The notes: generated from the sequence alone by a model not told the origin. 64,000 nt of DNA from Tolypothrix tenuis PCC 7101 (GCF_002368295.1 NZ_AP018248.1:8252547-8316546), one strand, 5' to 3'; positions 46,489 through 56,386 are shown, counted from the stretch's first letter. Program-made: numbers and translations.

Positions 46489-47514
46489 ATGTATACACGT
46501 AGAAACTTTTTTAAATATGCTTCCATAGGAGCAACCACCGCTCTAGCTACAATGGGTTGGGACAGCATAATTCAGCCCGCAGCCAGTCAGGGAACTATTA
46601 ATGTCAAACTGGGATCAGTAACTGGTATTAACTCCATTGATGTTTGGATTCCCGAAGATTTAGGTTTTTTCCAAGCTGCTGGTTTAAATGCAGAAGTAAT
46701 TACATTTCAAAGCAGTGCCAAAATGCGAGATGCTTTGATTGCTGGAGAAATTGATTTCTCGGCACAAGCACCTTTACATGTTTATCTATCTCGCCTGAGA
46801 GGTGTGCCTTTAAACGTTGTAGCTAATCGTCGCAATCTTGTTGATACTTCTTTAGTTGTACGTTCTGATTTACGCTCTCAAATTAAGTCAGTTGCTGACC
46901 TTAAAGGTAGAAGAATTTCGGCAGGTGAAATTGGTACTTGGAGTTGGGCAGTATTAGTCAAATATCTGCGTCAAAATGGTCTGAGCGATAAAGATGTTGA
47001 ATATGTGCAAAGTACAACTGCATCTACCTATAGCCTGGTAAAAACTCGTCAGGCTGATGCAGCTATTGCTGGTGCGCCTGATTTGCACAGATTACTTAAA
47101 GAAGGAACAGTATTTCAACTACTAAATGCTCTCGATCCCAAGGTGCATCAAAAATATTTTGGTGCTAGGGAAGCTATGACTCGTGCATGGCTCAGTCATC
47201 AGCGCGTCACTGAGCAAAAACCCGAAGCAGTTAAGAGGTTGATTGTTGCAGTCAATCGTACTTTCACATATATGCACCAAACTCCACCAGAACAAATCCT
47301 CAAAGCAGTGGGCAAACGCTTTGATAATGCGAATTTAGATGCAATTTTGACAGGTCTTCGTACTGAACTCAAGCGCTCAGTTCCCAAAAATGCCTCGATT
47401 AGTCAGTCTGCATATCTTGCCGATCAAAAAGTATTTTACGACACGGGAATTATTAAGAAATTAGTTCCCTATTCTCAAGCAGTGTTCGATAAATTTGCTG
47501 GAAATAGAGCATAG
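46489..47514 (+). CDS. ssuA: Sulfonate ABC transporter substrate-binding protein
   Basis: 341 residues from the ATG at 46489; a TTG 24 bases upstream is an alternative. The N-terminus MYTRRNFFKYASIGATTALA resembles a Tat/Sec signal (RRNFFK), followed by a type II binding fold: NVKLGSVTGINSIDVWIPED, AAGLNAEVITFQSSAKMRDA, IDFSAQAPLHVYLS. It captures aliphatic sulfonates or related compounds in the periplasm for the ssuB and ssuC products encoded immediately downstream. Confidence 0.88.
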   Translation: MYTRRNFFKYASIGATTALATMGWDSIIQPAASQGTINVKLGSVTGINSIDVWIPEDLGFFQAAGLNAEVITFQSSAKMRDALIAGEIDFSAQAPLHVYLSRLRGVPLNVVANRRNLVDTSLVVRSDLRSQIKSVADLKGRRISAGEIGTWSWAVLVKYLRQNGLSDKDVEYVQSTTASTYSLVKTRQADAAIAGAPDLHRLLKEGTVFQLLNALDPKVHQKYFGAREAMTRAWLSHQRVTEQKPEAVKRLIVAVNRTFTYMHQTPPEQILKAVGKRFDNANLDAILTGLRTELKRSVPKNASISQSAYLADQKVFYDTGIIKKLVPYSQAVFDKFAGNRA

Positions 47515-47628
47515 TTAACAATTCAAAATTCAAAATTCAAAATTCAAAATTAAGAAACTATAAAGGAGGTTAGTCTTACTAATTCATCATACCCAATGCC
47601 CAATGCCCCATGCCCCATGCCCAACTCA

Positions 47629-48414
47629 ATGATTGAAACTCAAAATCTCTCCATTTCTTATTGGAGTAAAAATAAGCGGATTGAAGCTTTACATGATGTT
47701 AGTTTGAGCATCAATGCTGGTGAATTTGTCACACTTATTGGCCCTAGTGGTTGCGGTAAGAGTACCTTATTGAATGTGATTGCAGGGTTAATTAGTCCTG
47801 GTACAGAGGTACAAGGGACTTTTAATACTAGTGGTATCAAACAAATTGGCTACTTGTTTCAAAAGCAAACTTTGCTACCCTGGCGCACAGTTTTAGATAA
47901 TGTTACGGCTCCTTTAGAGATTCGTGGTGTATCGCGAACTGAAGGGAGAAGAAAAGCCTTAGCGCTACTGGAAAAATATGGTTTGTCTGGTTTTGAACAT
48001 AGTTTTCCCAGAGAACTATCGGGAGGTATGCAGCAGCGTGTGTTGCTGATTCGGACGCTGATTTATGAACCCGATGTAGTGTTGCTTGATGAACCTCTGA
48101 GTAGTCTAGATGCTCAAACACGCGCTTTGTTACAGGATGAATTCTTGCGATTATGGCGTGATACAGGATGTACCTTTTTATTGGTAACTCATGACCTGGA
48201 TGAAGCGATCGCACTTTCCCAAAGAGTATTTTTATTAAGTTCACGTCCTGGCACAATTGTCAAGGAATTTGAGATTAATTTACCAAAAGATAGATCTGCG
48301 ATCGCAATTCGCACTGATTCTCAATTTCAAACTATCCAGCGTGAGATGTGGTCAGATTTAACTAAACAGGTATTACAACAACAAGACCAAGGATTCGCAC
48401 TCTTTCAACGCTAA
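47629..48414 (+). CDS. ssuB: Sulfonate ABC transporter ATP-binding protein
   Basis: 261 residues from the ATG at 47629. The longer reading from 47596 runs through a CCCAATGCCC simple repeat. Walker A GPSGCGKST, Q-loop YLFQKQTLLPWR, signature ELSGGMQQRVLLIRTL, Walker B VVLLDEPLSSLDA and switch VTHDLDEA are present. A strong AAAGGAGG sits at 47562-47569, separated from this ATG by an apparent repeat insertion, so translation may start inefficiently. It lies between ssuA and ssuC. Confidence 0.9.
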   Translation: MIETQNLSISYWSKNKRIEALHDVSLSINAGEFVTLIGPSGCGKSTLLNVIAGLISPGTEVQGTFNTSGIKQIGYLFQKQTLLPWRTVLDNVTAPLEIRGVSRTEGRRKALALLEKYGLSGFEHSFPRELSGGMQQRVLLIRTLIYEPDVVLLDEPLSSLDAQTRALLQDEFLRLWRDTGCTFLLVTHDLDEAIALSQRVFLLSSRPGTIVKEFEINLPKDRSAIAIRTDSQFQTIQREMWSDLTKQVLQQQDQGFALFQR

Positions 48415-48425
48415 CAAAGAATAAC

Positions 48426-49310
48426 ATGAGAACCACCCGCAATAAGAGCGTATCTGTCGGACAATCTGCGCTTTCTGCTAATCGTAAACAGACAAAAATT
48501 TCTGGTTCTATTCCCAACACAATTACCTGGGGTCAACGCATAATACAATTAGCAATTCAACTCACTCCTTTAGTAGTAATTTTAGTTATTTGGGAACTGG
48601 GTACAGGCGCGTTCAGCTTTCCGCAATTTATTGAACCTGCGCTAGTTGGTAAACCTAGTCTAATTGTCAAAGAATTACAGCAACTATTTGCTGAAGGCAC
48701 AGTATTTAAACATATATTCGTCACCTTTCAAGAAGCAATGGGTGGGTTAATTTTAGCCATGACTGGAGGTATAAGTTTAGGAATTTTATTAGCTTATTCT
48801 CCACAAGGAGCAATTATAACTTTACCTTACGTCCAAGTCTTTAATTCTATACCTCGTATTGCCCTAGCTCCCTTTTTTATTGTCTGGTTTGGTATAGGAT
48901 TACTCTCCAAAATCTTGCTTGCAGCTTTAGCCGCTTTTTTTCCCATCTTTTTTACCACATATCAAGGACTTCAGAGCATAGAACGCGAATTAGTTGCAGC
49001 ATTTCAAGTTATGGGTGCTAATCGCTGGCAAATATTAAGGATGGTTGTATTACCTTCAGTTCTAACTTGGGTAATTGCAGGAATTCGTACAAGTTTAGGT
49101 ATGGCTTTAGTCGGTGCGCTTGTAGCTGAATATATCGGTTCTACTAAAGGTTTAGGCTATCTTTTAATGGCAGCACAAGGAACATTGAATGTTGATAAAG
49201 CTTGGTCAATATTAATAGTTTTAGCATTTATTAGTGTTTTACTCGATTGGGGCGTTCGGATTTTAGAAGCGTATCTTTTACGCTGGCGACCTAATTCTAG
49301 AGAATTATAA
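48426..49310 (+). CDS. ssuC: Sulfonate ABC transporter permease
   Basis: 294 residues, six transmembrane helices. The cytoplasmic coupling motif is ELVAAFQVMGANRWQILRMVVLPSVLTW. LTPLVVILVIWELGTG opens the first helix, after a basic cytoplasmic N-terminus of about 35 residues. It starts 11 bp after the ssuB stop and completes the transporter. Confidence 0.93.
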   Translation: MRTTRNKSVSVGQSALSANRKQTKISGSIPNTITWGQRIIQLAIQLTPLVVILVIWELGTGAFSFPQFIEPALVGKPSLIVKELQQLFAEGTVFKHIFVTFQEAMGGLILAMTGGISLGILLAYSPQGAIITLPYVQVFNSIPRIALAPFFIVWFGIGLLSKILLAALAAFFPIFFTTYQGLQSIERELVAAFQVMGANRWQILRMVVLPSVLTWVIAGIRTSLGMALVGALVAEYIGSTKGLGYLLMAAQGTLNVDKAWSILIVLAFISVLLDWGVRILEAYLLRWRPNSREL

Positions 49311-49688
49311 GTTTATGAAATAATCAATAATTGGTGTAGAATATCTGGCGATCGAGAAACATAATGTCAAATTTATATATTTTTTTGTTGCAAAATATTC
49401 AACTTGTCGTCATAAACACGGACACAACCAATAGTCCAACATATATGATACTTACTTGTTGCATTTTCTAACTTTCCTCTTGCCAATTGTAGGGTGGGTA
49501 GTGCCCACTCTACTTTCCAAATAACTGACTGCTTTAGTGTCTAAAAAATACTAAGGTAAATCTACCTATGGTTTTAGTTAAAAACAAAAGCCAAACAATA
49601 AATTGCTGAATCTGAACCCAGAAAAAACTTGAAAAAATATCCAATTTACTTGTGAGTTCATTACATATTTGAGTCCAAAGTATATCTC
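49311..49688. other. Intergenic region
   Basis: No gene seen. One dispersed hairpin repeat at 49489-49513 (GTAGGGTGGG...CCCACTCTAC). Otherwise AT-rich. Confidence 0.5.
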
Positions 49689-50501
49689 ATGAAAACACTT
49701 CCTACCTACGACCCAACATTATTTGAGGGTGCTGCTGAAAGCTATGCTCAATACAGAACCAAGTATCCATCAGAGGTATTTGCTAAACTCACCGAAATCT
49801 TTCATATTAACGGACAAGGAAGACTTTTAGATTTAGGTTGCGGCCCTGGTTTAATCGCAATCCCTCTCAGCAATCAGTTTCAGGAAGTAATTGCTGTAGA
49901 TCCCGATCCAGATATGATCGAAGAGGCTAAACGCCAAGCCCAAATCGCTGGGAGAAATAATATTACCTGGCTTGAGCAAGGTGCAGAATTAATTAATTCT
50001 AGTTTGGGTGAATTTAAACTAGTCACTATTGGTAGAGCTTTTCACTGGATGCAACGTGAAATTGTGCTTGAGCGTATTTATGAATTGCTCTCTGATGATG
50101 GTGGATTTGTACTGCTCAATACTAATGAAAATCCTTGGGAAAGTTCACTTCCTTGGAAGCAAGCTGCAATCAGAATTGTCAAAAAATGGTTAGGTGAGGA
50201 AAGACGAACTGGACAGAGAGGAAAGGGTATTCGCACTCCTGTAGATCCTCCTCATGAAGTTCTAATTGCTCAATCAGCTTTTGCTCGTCAAGAAGTATAT
50301 GAAGTCTCGTTTGAAAAGAGTTGGACAGTTTCTAGCTATCTTGGTTATTTATACACTACAGCTTTTGCTCTCAAAATTTTCTTTGGTGACAATGTAGAGC
50401 CTTTTGAAGCAGATTTGAAACAAGCATTACTGGAAGTTGAGCCTTCAGGAAATTTCACCGAAGAGATTACAGCATCACTGCGAGTTGTTTGGAAGCATTA
50501 A
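49689..50501 (+). CDS. SAM-dependent class I methyltransferase
   Basis: 270 residues. Motif I GRLLDLGCGPGLIAIPLSNQ, the acidic VIAVDPDPDMIEEAKRQ and a HWMQRE segment, then a LSDDGGFVLLNTNENPW post-motif, are classic. The C-terminal 100 residues are less conserved and may hold the acceptor site. Substrate unknown. It is transcribed with the dienelactone hydrolase gene 72 bp on. Confidence 0.85.
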   Translation: MKTLPTYDPTLFEGAAESYAQYRTKYPSEVFAKLTEIFHINGQGRLLDLGCGPGLIAIPLSNQFQEVIAVDPDPDMIEEAKRQAQIAGRNNITWLEQGAELINSSLGEFKLVTIGRAFHWMQREIVLERIYELLSDDGGFVLLNTNENPWESSLPWKQAAIRIVKKWLGEERRTGQRGKGIRTPVDPPHEVLIAQSAFARQEVYEVSFEKSWTVSSYLGYLYTTAFALKIFFGDNVEPFEADLKQALLEVEPSGNFTEEITASLRVVWKH

Positions 50502-50573
50502 ATTTTCACGTTCCTAATTCATAGGAACAGAATATTTAAATCTGTAGATACGGAAAAATCAAGGTAAAAAAAG

Positions 50574-51392
50574 ATGAGCAACACTAATTCTACTACTACT
50601 ACCGCAACTAATGGTTTTGCCCAAGCCGTGCAACCTATTTCTAACCAAGTTATCACCACCGATACTCAAGGTTTGGTTGCAGGATTTGTGAATATTCCTG
50701 TCAAAGATGGCGAAATTCCCGTTTATAGAGCGCAACCAGACACAGGTGACAATTTCCCGATTGTCCTGGTAATTCAGGAGATATTTGGTGTACACGAACA
50801 CATTCAAGATATTGCCCGTCGCTTTGCTAAGTTGGGATATTTAGCGATCGCACCGGAATTATTTATCCGTCAGGGTGATGTGTCAAAATTAAGCAATATT
50901 GACGAAATTCGCCCGATAGTAGCAACAGTACCCGATGCTCAGGTGTTATCTGACCTTGATGATACTATAGCTTGGGCTGTCAAATCTGCGAAAGGAAATG
51001 GCGATCGCGTCGGAATTACAGGCTTTTGCTGGGGTGGTCGGACTACTTGGCTATATGCTGCACATAACCCGCAAATTAAAGCAGGTGTCGCATGGTATGG
51101 GCGACTGCTAGGCGATACAACAGAACGTCAGCCTCAGCATCCCGTTGATGTCGCCTCTAAGCTAACAGTCCCAGTTCTCGGACTCTATGGCGGTCAGGAT
51201 GCAGGTATTCCCCTGGATACAGTAGAAAAGCTGAAAGAACAACTCAAATCTAGCAGCAGTAAATCTGAAGTCATCGTTTACCCCGATGCACCCCACGCCT
51301 TCTTGGCTGATTATCGCCCCTCTTACCGAGAAACAGAAGCTAAAGACGGATGGGAGCGCCTTCAAGCTTGGTTTAAGCAGCATGGATTGTAA
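50574..51392 (+). CDS. Dienelactone-hydrolase-family protein
   Basis: 272 residues with an alpha/beta hydrolase fold. The triad is visible as Cys in GFCWGG, Asp in GGQDAG and His in PDAPHAF, and the Glu in LVIQEIFGVH matches the family's conserved glutamate. It has no signal peptide beyond a Thr/Asn-rich N-terminus. It hydrolyses small lactones or esters; the substrate is unknown. It is convergent with the truncated lipoprotein gene, 60 bp away. Confidence 0.9.
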   Translation: MSNTNSTTTTATNGFAQAVQPISNQVITTDTQGLVAGFVNIPVKDGEIPVYRAQPDTGDNFPIVLVIQEIFGVHEHIQDIARRFAKLGYLAIAPELFIRQGDVSKLSNIDEIRPIVATVPDAQVLSDLDDTIAWAVKSAKGNGDRVGITGFCWGGRTTWLYAAHNPQIKAGVAWYGRLLGDTTERQPQHPVDVASKLTVPVLGLYGGQDAGIPLDTVEKLKEQLKSSSSKSEVIVYPDAPHAFLADYRPSYRETEAKDGWERLQAWFKQHGL

Positions 51393-51452
51393 TATCTAGC
51401 GAAATAGCTAATTTTTAAAGTTACAGATGAGTACAGAAGCGATTTTTGTGGC

Positions 51453-51767
51453 TCATCTGTATTTTTTGCTTACAAAAGAGTTTGTTAATAGGTGACCTGG
51501 ATAAAATTGGGCAGCAGGGCCGGGAATTACCGCCCATTGTAAATCGTAGGGTAATCCCTCCAGCACCCCAGAGGCGGCAACAGTTTCTTGTAAAGCGTTA
51601 TCCTGCTGTCCGACGATGAGCTTGACTCGCCCATTGCTAGCACTCATAGGTGCAGCCGTGACTGAAGTTTTACCATTTTCGCTTTTTTTCAAGTCACGGC
51701 AGCTAACGATCGCTCCCGCAGTTAATACGCCCAGGGATACGAGAACATCCCGCCGGCTAAATTTCAT
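51453..51767 (-). pseudogene. SsuA/NMT1-like lipoprotein, truncated after the first third
   Basis: 104 residues only. A Tat-like/Sec signal and lipobox open it (KFSRRDVLVSLGVLTAGAIVSC), then KLIVGQQDNALQETVAASGVLEGLPY and DLQWAVIPGPAAQ, the start of a sulfonate-binding fold. After that the sequence becomes PGHLLTNSFVSKKYR and stops, whereas full proteins have about 200 more residues. The gene overlaps the stop of the preceding rhodanese gene by ATGA, so it was coupled to it. It is probably a remnant. Confidence 0.72.
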
Positions 51768-52933
51768 GATGAGTTCTCACCTGTCAGCGCCTCCTCTAGA
51801 ATATAGACTTCTGCCCAATTAATCCGCACCAACCAAGCAGCTGTAATCGCCGCTCGAACTCCATCTGCATTATCGACTAAGACAATACGAGAATTTCTGG
51901 TTCCTACCCACTGTCCTGTCTGCTGTACCAGCTGTCCGCCGGGTGCTAAACGCGATCCGGGTAAATGTCCGGCTGCAAATTCTTCTTGTCCACGGACATC
52001 TAGTAAATAAAGCGATGGCTGCGCCAACGCCAAGGGCGAACGCAATCCAGCATCTTGCTCATTTTGGAAATGGTTCAGGGTTTGCTTGTCTATTGTTTTT
52101 AGACCAAAACGTGCTTTTAGTCTATTAGCAGCAGCAATTGCTTCTTCTAAGGCAGAACCAGTAGGTAATGGTGCAAAATTTGACTTCCCAGAATCTAACT
52201 CTAAGCCTTCTATCAGCCACGCCATTGTGCCGTTTTCTAGGGATGCAACTTTGTTGGGTACACCTGCATCAATCAGGGCTTGAGCGCCAATGATACTGCG
52301 GGTTCTACCAGCACAATTCACTACTACTAGAGAATTGGGGTCTTTGACAACCTCGTGAAAGCGGTAAACGAGTTCAGCACCAGGTAATGCGATCGCACCA
52401 GGAATACTGAAGTTTTGAAATTCGGGAAGAGTGCGGCTATCTAAAACTACAATATTATCGCCAGCATCGATACGAGACTTGACTTCACTGACTGACAGGT
52501 GAGGCGTACTGTAGAAATGTTCGACAAATTCACCGAACGCTTTGCCAATTACATTTACCCCTGTGAATAGCTCATATCCAGCTTCTCGCCATGCCGCAGT
52601 TCCACCACTGAGAATGCTAATGTTGCTATAGCCCAGTTCTGCAAGCTTTTTGGCTGCACGTTCTGCAAGTACATTATCCCCTCCATCGTAGAGGACAATC
52701 CGAGTATTACGGCGCGATACTAAGGACGCGATCGACAATTCCAAATGGCTAAGTGGTAGCGATACACTCAGAAGGATATGTCCATCACGGGAATGTACAC
52801 CAGTCTCGCGAACATCGAATACTGCAAGTTCTTCTCCATCTACGAGTAGTCCCCGCAGTTCCAAAGGTGTGAAGCGCCTAAAAGGTGTATCATCCTTGTC
52901 TAGAACGGTGTCAAGTTGAGTTGTGGAAGTCAC
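51764..52933 (-). CDS. Three-domain rhodanese protein
   Basis: 389 residues from a GTG at 52933, preceded by GGAG nine bases upstream; a TTG at 52954 is an alternative but sits in a repeat. Domain 1 (about 20-125) has YDGGDN in place of the catalytic Cys, domain 2 (about 140-255) has NCAGRTRS with the catalytic Cys, and domain 3 (about 270-385) has VDNADG without one. Only the middle domain should carry persulfide. It precedes the truncated SsuA-like gene, suggesting a sulfonate-derived sulfur role. Confidence 0.87.
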   Translation of the reverse strand: MTSTTQLDTVLDKDDTPFRRFTPLELRGLLVDGEELAVFDVRETGVHSRDGHILLSVSLPLSHLELSIASLVSRRNTRIVLYDGGDNVLAERAAKKLAELGYSNISILSGGTAAWREAGYELFTGVNVIGKAFGEFVEHFYSTPHLSVSEVKSRIDAGDNIVVLDSRTLPEFQNFSIPGAIALPGAELVYRFHEVVKDPNSLVVVNCAGRTRSIIGAQALIDAGVPNKVASLENGTMAWLIEGLELDSGKSNFAPLPTGSALEEAIAAANRLKARFGLKTIDKQTLNHFQNEQDAGLRSPLALAQPSLYLLDVRGQEEFAAGHLPGSRLAPGGQLVQQTGQWVGTRNSRIVLVDNADGVRAAITAAWLVRINWAEVYILEEALTGENSS

Positions 52934-52954
52934 GTCGCTTCGCTCCGAATTCAA

Positions 52955-53430
52955 AATTCAAAACTTGTACTGAGCTTGTCGAAGTATTCAAAATTCAAAA
53001 TTACAATCCCCAAATAATCTATAAACTACTAATAATCTACCGATATACCGTAGATTATGCTCCCAAATTTCCCACAAGTTGTCAATTTGTTGTAACAATC
53101 AGTAAGCTTTTAGAAAATGGGCATGGGGCATTGGGCATCTGTGTCAACTTAAGGCAAAACCCAGTTACCGCAAGGAACTGAAGTTTCTTGCTAATAGCCA
53201 AAGTCATCGTCAGATTCCTCAATATCCTCAAAATCTTGAGTCTACTTCAGTAGGGGCGGGTTCACAGATATGCTCCAATAATTCACGACTATCTCGCTTA
53301 ACCCGCCCCTACTTGGGTTATGAGCCTGAGAATTCATTCTCAGGCGGGCGACAAAGCTAAGTCCAAGACTATTTTTAGCTTAAGTTCATTGATTTTCATG
53401 CCCTTTTTGTGCGATCGCTCACATCAGAGT
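52955..53430. other. Intergenic region with two hairpin elements
   Basis: No gene seen. A palindromic element at 53250-53312 has 13-bp ends GTAGGGGCGGGTT / AACCCGCCCCTAC. A second hairpin lies at 53325-53344 (CCTGAGAAT, two-base loop, ATTCTCAGG). The AAAATTCAAAATTC simple repeat occurs at 52950-53000. Confidence 0.6.
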
Positions 53431-54669
53431 CTAGAAAAAGGCTCCTGTGGGTAGAGGTGTACCGTTGATTTCGTAGTTGCCGATCGCACGCGCTTTGAAA
53501 GCAGCTGGATTGTGGGAAGATAGGGTGCGGGCGTTGCGCCAATGACGATCTAAATTCGAGCTTTTTTTAGTTGTGGAAGCGCCACCAACCTCAAATAACA
53601 AGGTAGTTGAGCGCAATGTCAATTCATCGACAACTAATTTAGCTTTGGTTGTTCGCAAAGAAGCTGCGAGGGAAGCAGCTGATTCATCTTCGCCTTTAGC
53701 GCGGGCGGTAATAATTTGATCAAGTCCATCGGCGGCTGCTAACACGATCGCTTCCGCAGCAAAGGCGTTGGCGGAAATTTGCCCTACTGTTTGCTGGATG
53801 AGTGGATCGTCTGCTGCTTGCTCGGCTACAGCATGGTAGAAAGTTCGGGGTCGTTTGTGGACAAGGTTTGTAGCATCGCGCAGCACGTTACGAATAATAC
53901 CTGTGTTAACAGCAGTTAAGAACAATTGCGGAATCGTAGCGTTGTAAGTAAGGAGACTGTTATCTGCATCCGTATCAAAAACTACTTCATCTGCCTCTAT
54001 GCGAACATTTGTGAATGTTGTAGTTCCTGTACCTGTTAGGCGTTGTCCAAAGCCATCCCAATCGTCTACAAGCTCAACCCCTTCGCGTTTAGTGGGTACA
54101 ATCGCTGTTGCTGGAGTGCCATCGGGTGCTAATAGGCGCACAGCAACGAAATCTGCATACAAACTGCCAGTACTGTAATATTTTGAGCCATTGAGCCGAT
54201 ATCCACCTGCTTCTGGTGTGAGTTTCGTATTCAATACTGTGCCACTACCAGCTCGTTTAACTTCTAGTTCACTACCAGCAAATCCGAAGAATGCACCATC
54301 AACAACCGCCTTCAGCCAGCGACGATTTCTGTCGCTGCGTTCAGATCGCAAAATTCGCTCAATTACAACGAAATGATTGCGGATAATATGAGCAACGTTG
54401 GGGTCAGCATCTCCCAGGCGAATTATGACTTCAAACAGTTCGCGTAAAGTGCTACCACCGCCACCTTCAGCTACAGGGACTCGCAATGCACCCAAGCGCG
54501 ATCGCCTGAGCAGGTCGATAATATCAAAAGGCAAAATGCGATCGCGATCGCGTTCCGAAGCACCCAGAGCAATAAAATCAAAAAGCTGCTGGAGTTCCGG
54601 CGAGTTGGCTTTTACAGGGGTTGTAAACTCGAAGGTTTTATCTGCAAGTTTCTCTGGACTCTTAATCAT
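53431..54669 (-). CDS. SfnB-like oxidoreductase (paralogue 2)
   Basis: 412 residues from the ATG at 54669; the extension to 54813 reads through an upstream repeat and overlaps the end of the glutathione-transferase gene. Acyl-CoA-dehydrogenase fold: VPVAEGGGGSTLRELFEVII, VDDWDGFGQRLTGTGTTTFT, EVGGASTTKKSSNLDRHWRN and the C-terminal SHNPAAFKARAIG. The last motifs define it as a sulfur-acquisition oxidoreductase of the SfnB group. It is the last gene of the minus-strand organosulfur series. It is much closer to paralogues 3-5 than to paralogue 1. Confidence 0.88.
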   Translation of the reverse strand: MIKSPEKLADKTFEFTTPVKANSPELQQLFDFIALGASERDRDRILPFDIIDLLRRSRLGALRVPVAEGGGGSTLRELFEVIIRLGDADPNVAHIIRNHFVVIERILRSERSDRNRRWLKAVVDGAFFGFAGSELEVKRAGSGTVLNTKLTPEAGGYRLNGSKYYSTGSLYADFVAVRLLAPDGTPATAIVPTKREGVELVDDWDGFGQRLTGTGTTTFTNVRIEADEVVFDTDADNSLLTYNATIPQLFLTAVNTGIIRNVLRDATNLVHKRPRTFYHAVAEQAADDPLIQQTVGQISANAFAAEAIVLAAADGLDQIITARAKGEDESAASLAASLRTTKAKLVVDELTLRSTTLLFEVGGASTTKKSSNLDRHWRNARTLSSHNPAAFKARAIGNYEINGTPLPTGAFF

Positions 54670-54758
54670 TATTTCTCTCTCTAAATATCGTGGGGAAAAT
54701 CTACCATTAGCGACTGATGGGTAAATCCAAAATCTAAAATCCAAAATCCAAAATTGAT

Positions 54759-55391
54759 TTACAGTGCTGGGCGTTGTTGATTTACCCATAACTGCACAGA
54801 TGGCCTTTCCCATTGATGCTTGGCGTAAGCTACCAATTTATCGGGTACTGAGTCGCCGTTGAGAATTAGGCGATGGAGTATTAAGGCCAAATCCACATCA
54901 GCAATAGACCATTGACCGAATAGGTTTTCAGTGTTGCTAGCAAGCAGTAATTCAGCAGCAGAGAATAATTTCTCAGCAGCTTTTTTTGCTTCCAAAGAAA
55001 GCGGTGGCTTTTTGACTCCGTAGAAAATAACCTCAGTCGAGCGTTCTTGTTTGATGGGCGCGAGGTCGCTGCGTAGCCAAGCTTGTACCTGACGCGCTCT
55101 AGCTCGACTCTGTGGTTCTTTTGGGTATAAAGGAGTACCGGGAAACACCTCATCGATATATTCTGCGATCGCAGAGGATTCAGACAAAGCGAATCCGTCA
55201 TGAATCAAAGTTGGTACGCGCCGCGTTAAGGACTTGGCTGCAAAATCTGGCTCGTTTTGGACATTAGCAGCTAAATCAAGAGTTTGGATATCGAATGCTA
55301 ATGCTTTTTCATGCAGAGATACGAAAGCCGAGAGCGCATAGGGGCTAGCGTACTGGGAATCGACATAGAGAAGAAGCGATGTAGATGACAA
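54759..55391 (-). CDS. Glutathione S-transferase (YfcF-like)
   Basis: 210 residues from a TTG start with AGGAG eight bases upstream. N-terminal thioredoxin-like domain (LYVDSQYASPYALSAFVSLH, RRVPTLIHDGFALSESSAIA with the cis-Pro and Glu-Ser glutathione site) and an all-helical C-terminal domain with QWSIADVDLALILHRL. It probably conjugates glutathione or reduces an intermediate of organosulfur breakdown. It lies between a MetQ paralogue and SfnB paralogue 2. Confidence 0.9.
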   Translation of the reverse strand: MSSTSLLLYVDSQYASPYALSAFVSLHEKALAFDIQTLDLAANVQNEPDFAAKSLTRRVPTLIHDGFALSESSAIAEYIDEVFPGTPLYPKEPQSRARARQVQAWLRSDLAPIKQERSTEVIFYGVKKPPLSLEAKKAAEKLFSAAELLLASNTENLFGQWSIADVDLALILHRLILNGDSVPDKLVAYAKHQWERPSVQLWVNQQRPAL

Positions 55392-55477
55392 TGTATTCTC
55401 CTATGGTGGCTAGTAATGTTTTTGACAATTGTTGTATAGATGCAAGTAGAAATTGGGAAATTTTTAATCTGCAATCT

Positions 55478-56386
55478 TTAAAACGCAGGTGCAATTGTAC
55501 CTTTAAGATAGTTACTGATATACTCCTTTAACTTGGGATCTACAACTAGCTGATTGAGCTTTTGAACATTTGGATCGTTGATTTTTGATTGCACAGTTGC
55601 TAAACCAACTGCATAATTTTTGTTAGCCATACCAACTTCATCTAAGATAATAGGTTCTAGGGTTACCTTTGCTTGGACAAGAAAAGATGCAGATGTCACA
55701 GCTAAATCTAAATCATCCAAAGCTCTGACAATGGCGTAATTATCTAATTCCTTAATTTGCAGTTTTTTGGGATGATCAATAACATCCTTGACACTAAAAT
55801 ACTCACTGGACTTTTCTTTTAAATTGATTAAGTCGATGTGCTTGAGGAATTTTAAAGCCCGATCCTGATTGCTATCATCATTAGAAATTGCGATTGTTGC
55901 CCCTACAGGAACTTCATTCACTGATTTGATTTTCAGCCGTTTAGAGTAGAGTCCAGTTATAGAGGTATAACTACGATTTAACATCACAAAATCCGCGTTG
56001 AGTCTTTTGGCGGCTTGTTTCATAAATGGTTCATGCTGGAAAAAATTAGCATCAATTTCTCCACCCTTGAGAGCATCGTTAATTTTCACCGAATCAGCAA
56101 TAGTTACAATCTCAAAGTCGAAGCCTTGACTAGGGGCTATTTCTTTTTTAATGTACTTTAAAACATCTTCAGTGGTAGTATTACGAGAACCGACTTTCAG
56201 TAAAGCTGTCTTAGCTGGCTGAGTAGTGGATTGACTAACTGCCTGGCCACTTGGCTGACTATTGGAGGAATTTTTATTTGATGAACAACTGGCGAAAAGA
56301 ACGGATAAAAGCGTGCTTACCGTTACTAGCAGAAAATAGCGGCGGTTGATGCCTGTAAAATTAATTCCTTGATATTTACTCCTCAT
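55478..56386 (-). CDS. MetQ-family substrate-binding lipoprotein (paralogue 3)
   Basis: 302 residues. Signal with lipobox LFASC, a Ser/Gln/Thr-rich linker, then the NlpA fold (LKVGSRNTTTEDVLKYIKKE, IDANFFQHEPFMKQAAKRLN, NDDSNQDRALKFLKHIDLI, LKEYISNYLKGTIAPAF). It is very similar to paralogue 4, 17 bp away, so a recent tandem duplication is likely. No metNI is adjacent; it may share the distant MetNI or another permease. Confidence 0.9.
   Translation of the reverse strand: MRSKYQGINFTGINRRYFLLVTVSTLLSVLFASCSSNKNSSNSQPSGQAVSQSTTQPAKTALLKVGSRNTTTEDVLKYIKKEIAPSQGFDFEIVTIADSVKINDALKGGEIDANFFQHEPFMKQAAKRLNADFVMLNRSYTSITGLYSKRLKIKSVNEVPVGATIAISNDDSNQDRALKFLKHIDLINLKEKSSEYFSVKDVIDHPKKLQIKELDNYAIVRALDDLDLAVTSASFLVQAKVTLEPIILDEVGMANKNYAVGLATVQSKINDPNVQKLNQLVVDPKLKEYISNYLKGTIAPAF

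Noticed and set aside
46377..46568. Minus-strand ORF over the ssuA start
   Set aside because: It overlaps the signal-peptide region of ssuA and an AT-rich repeat; no similarity seen.
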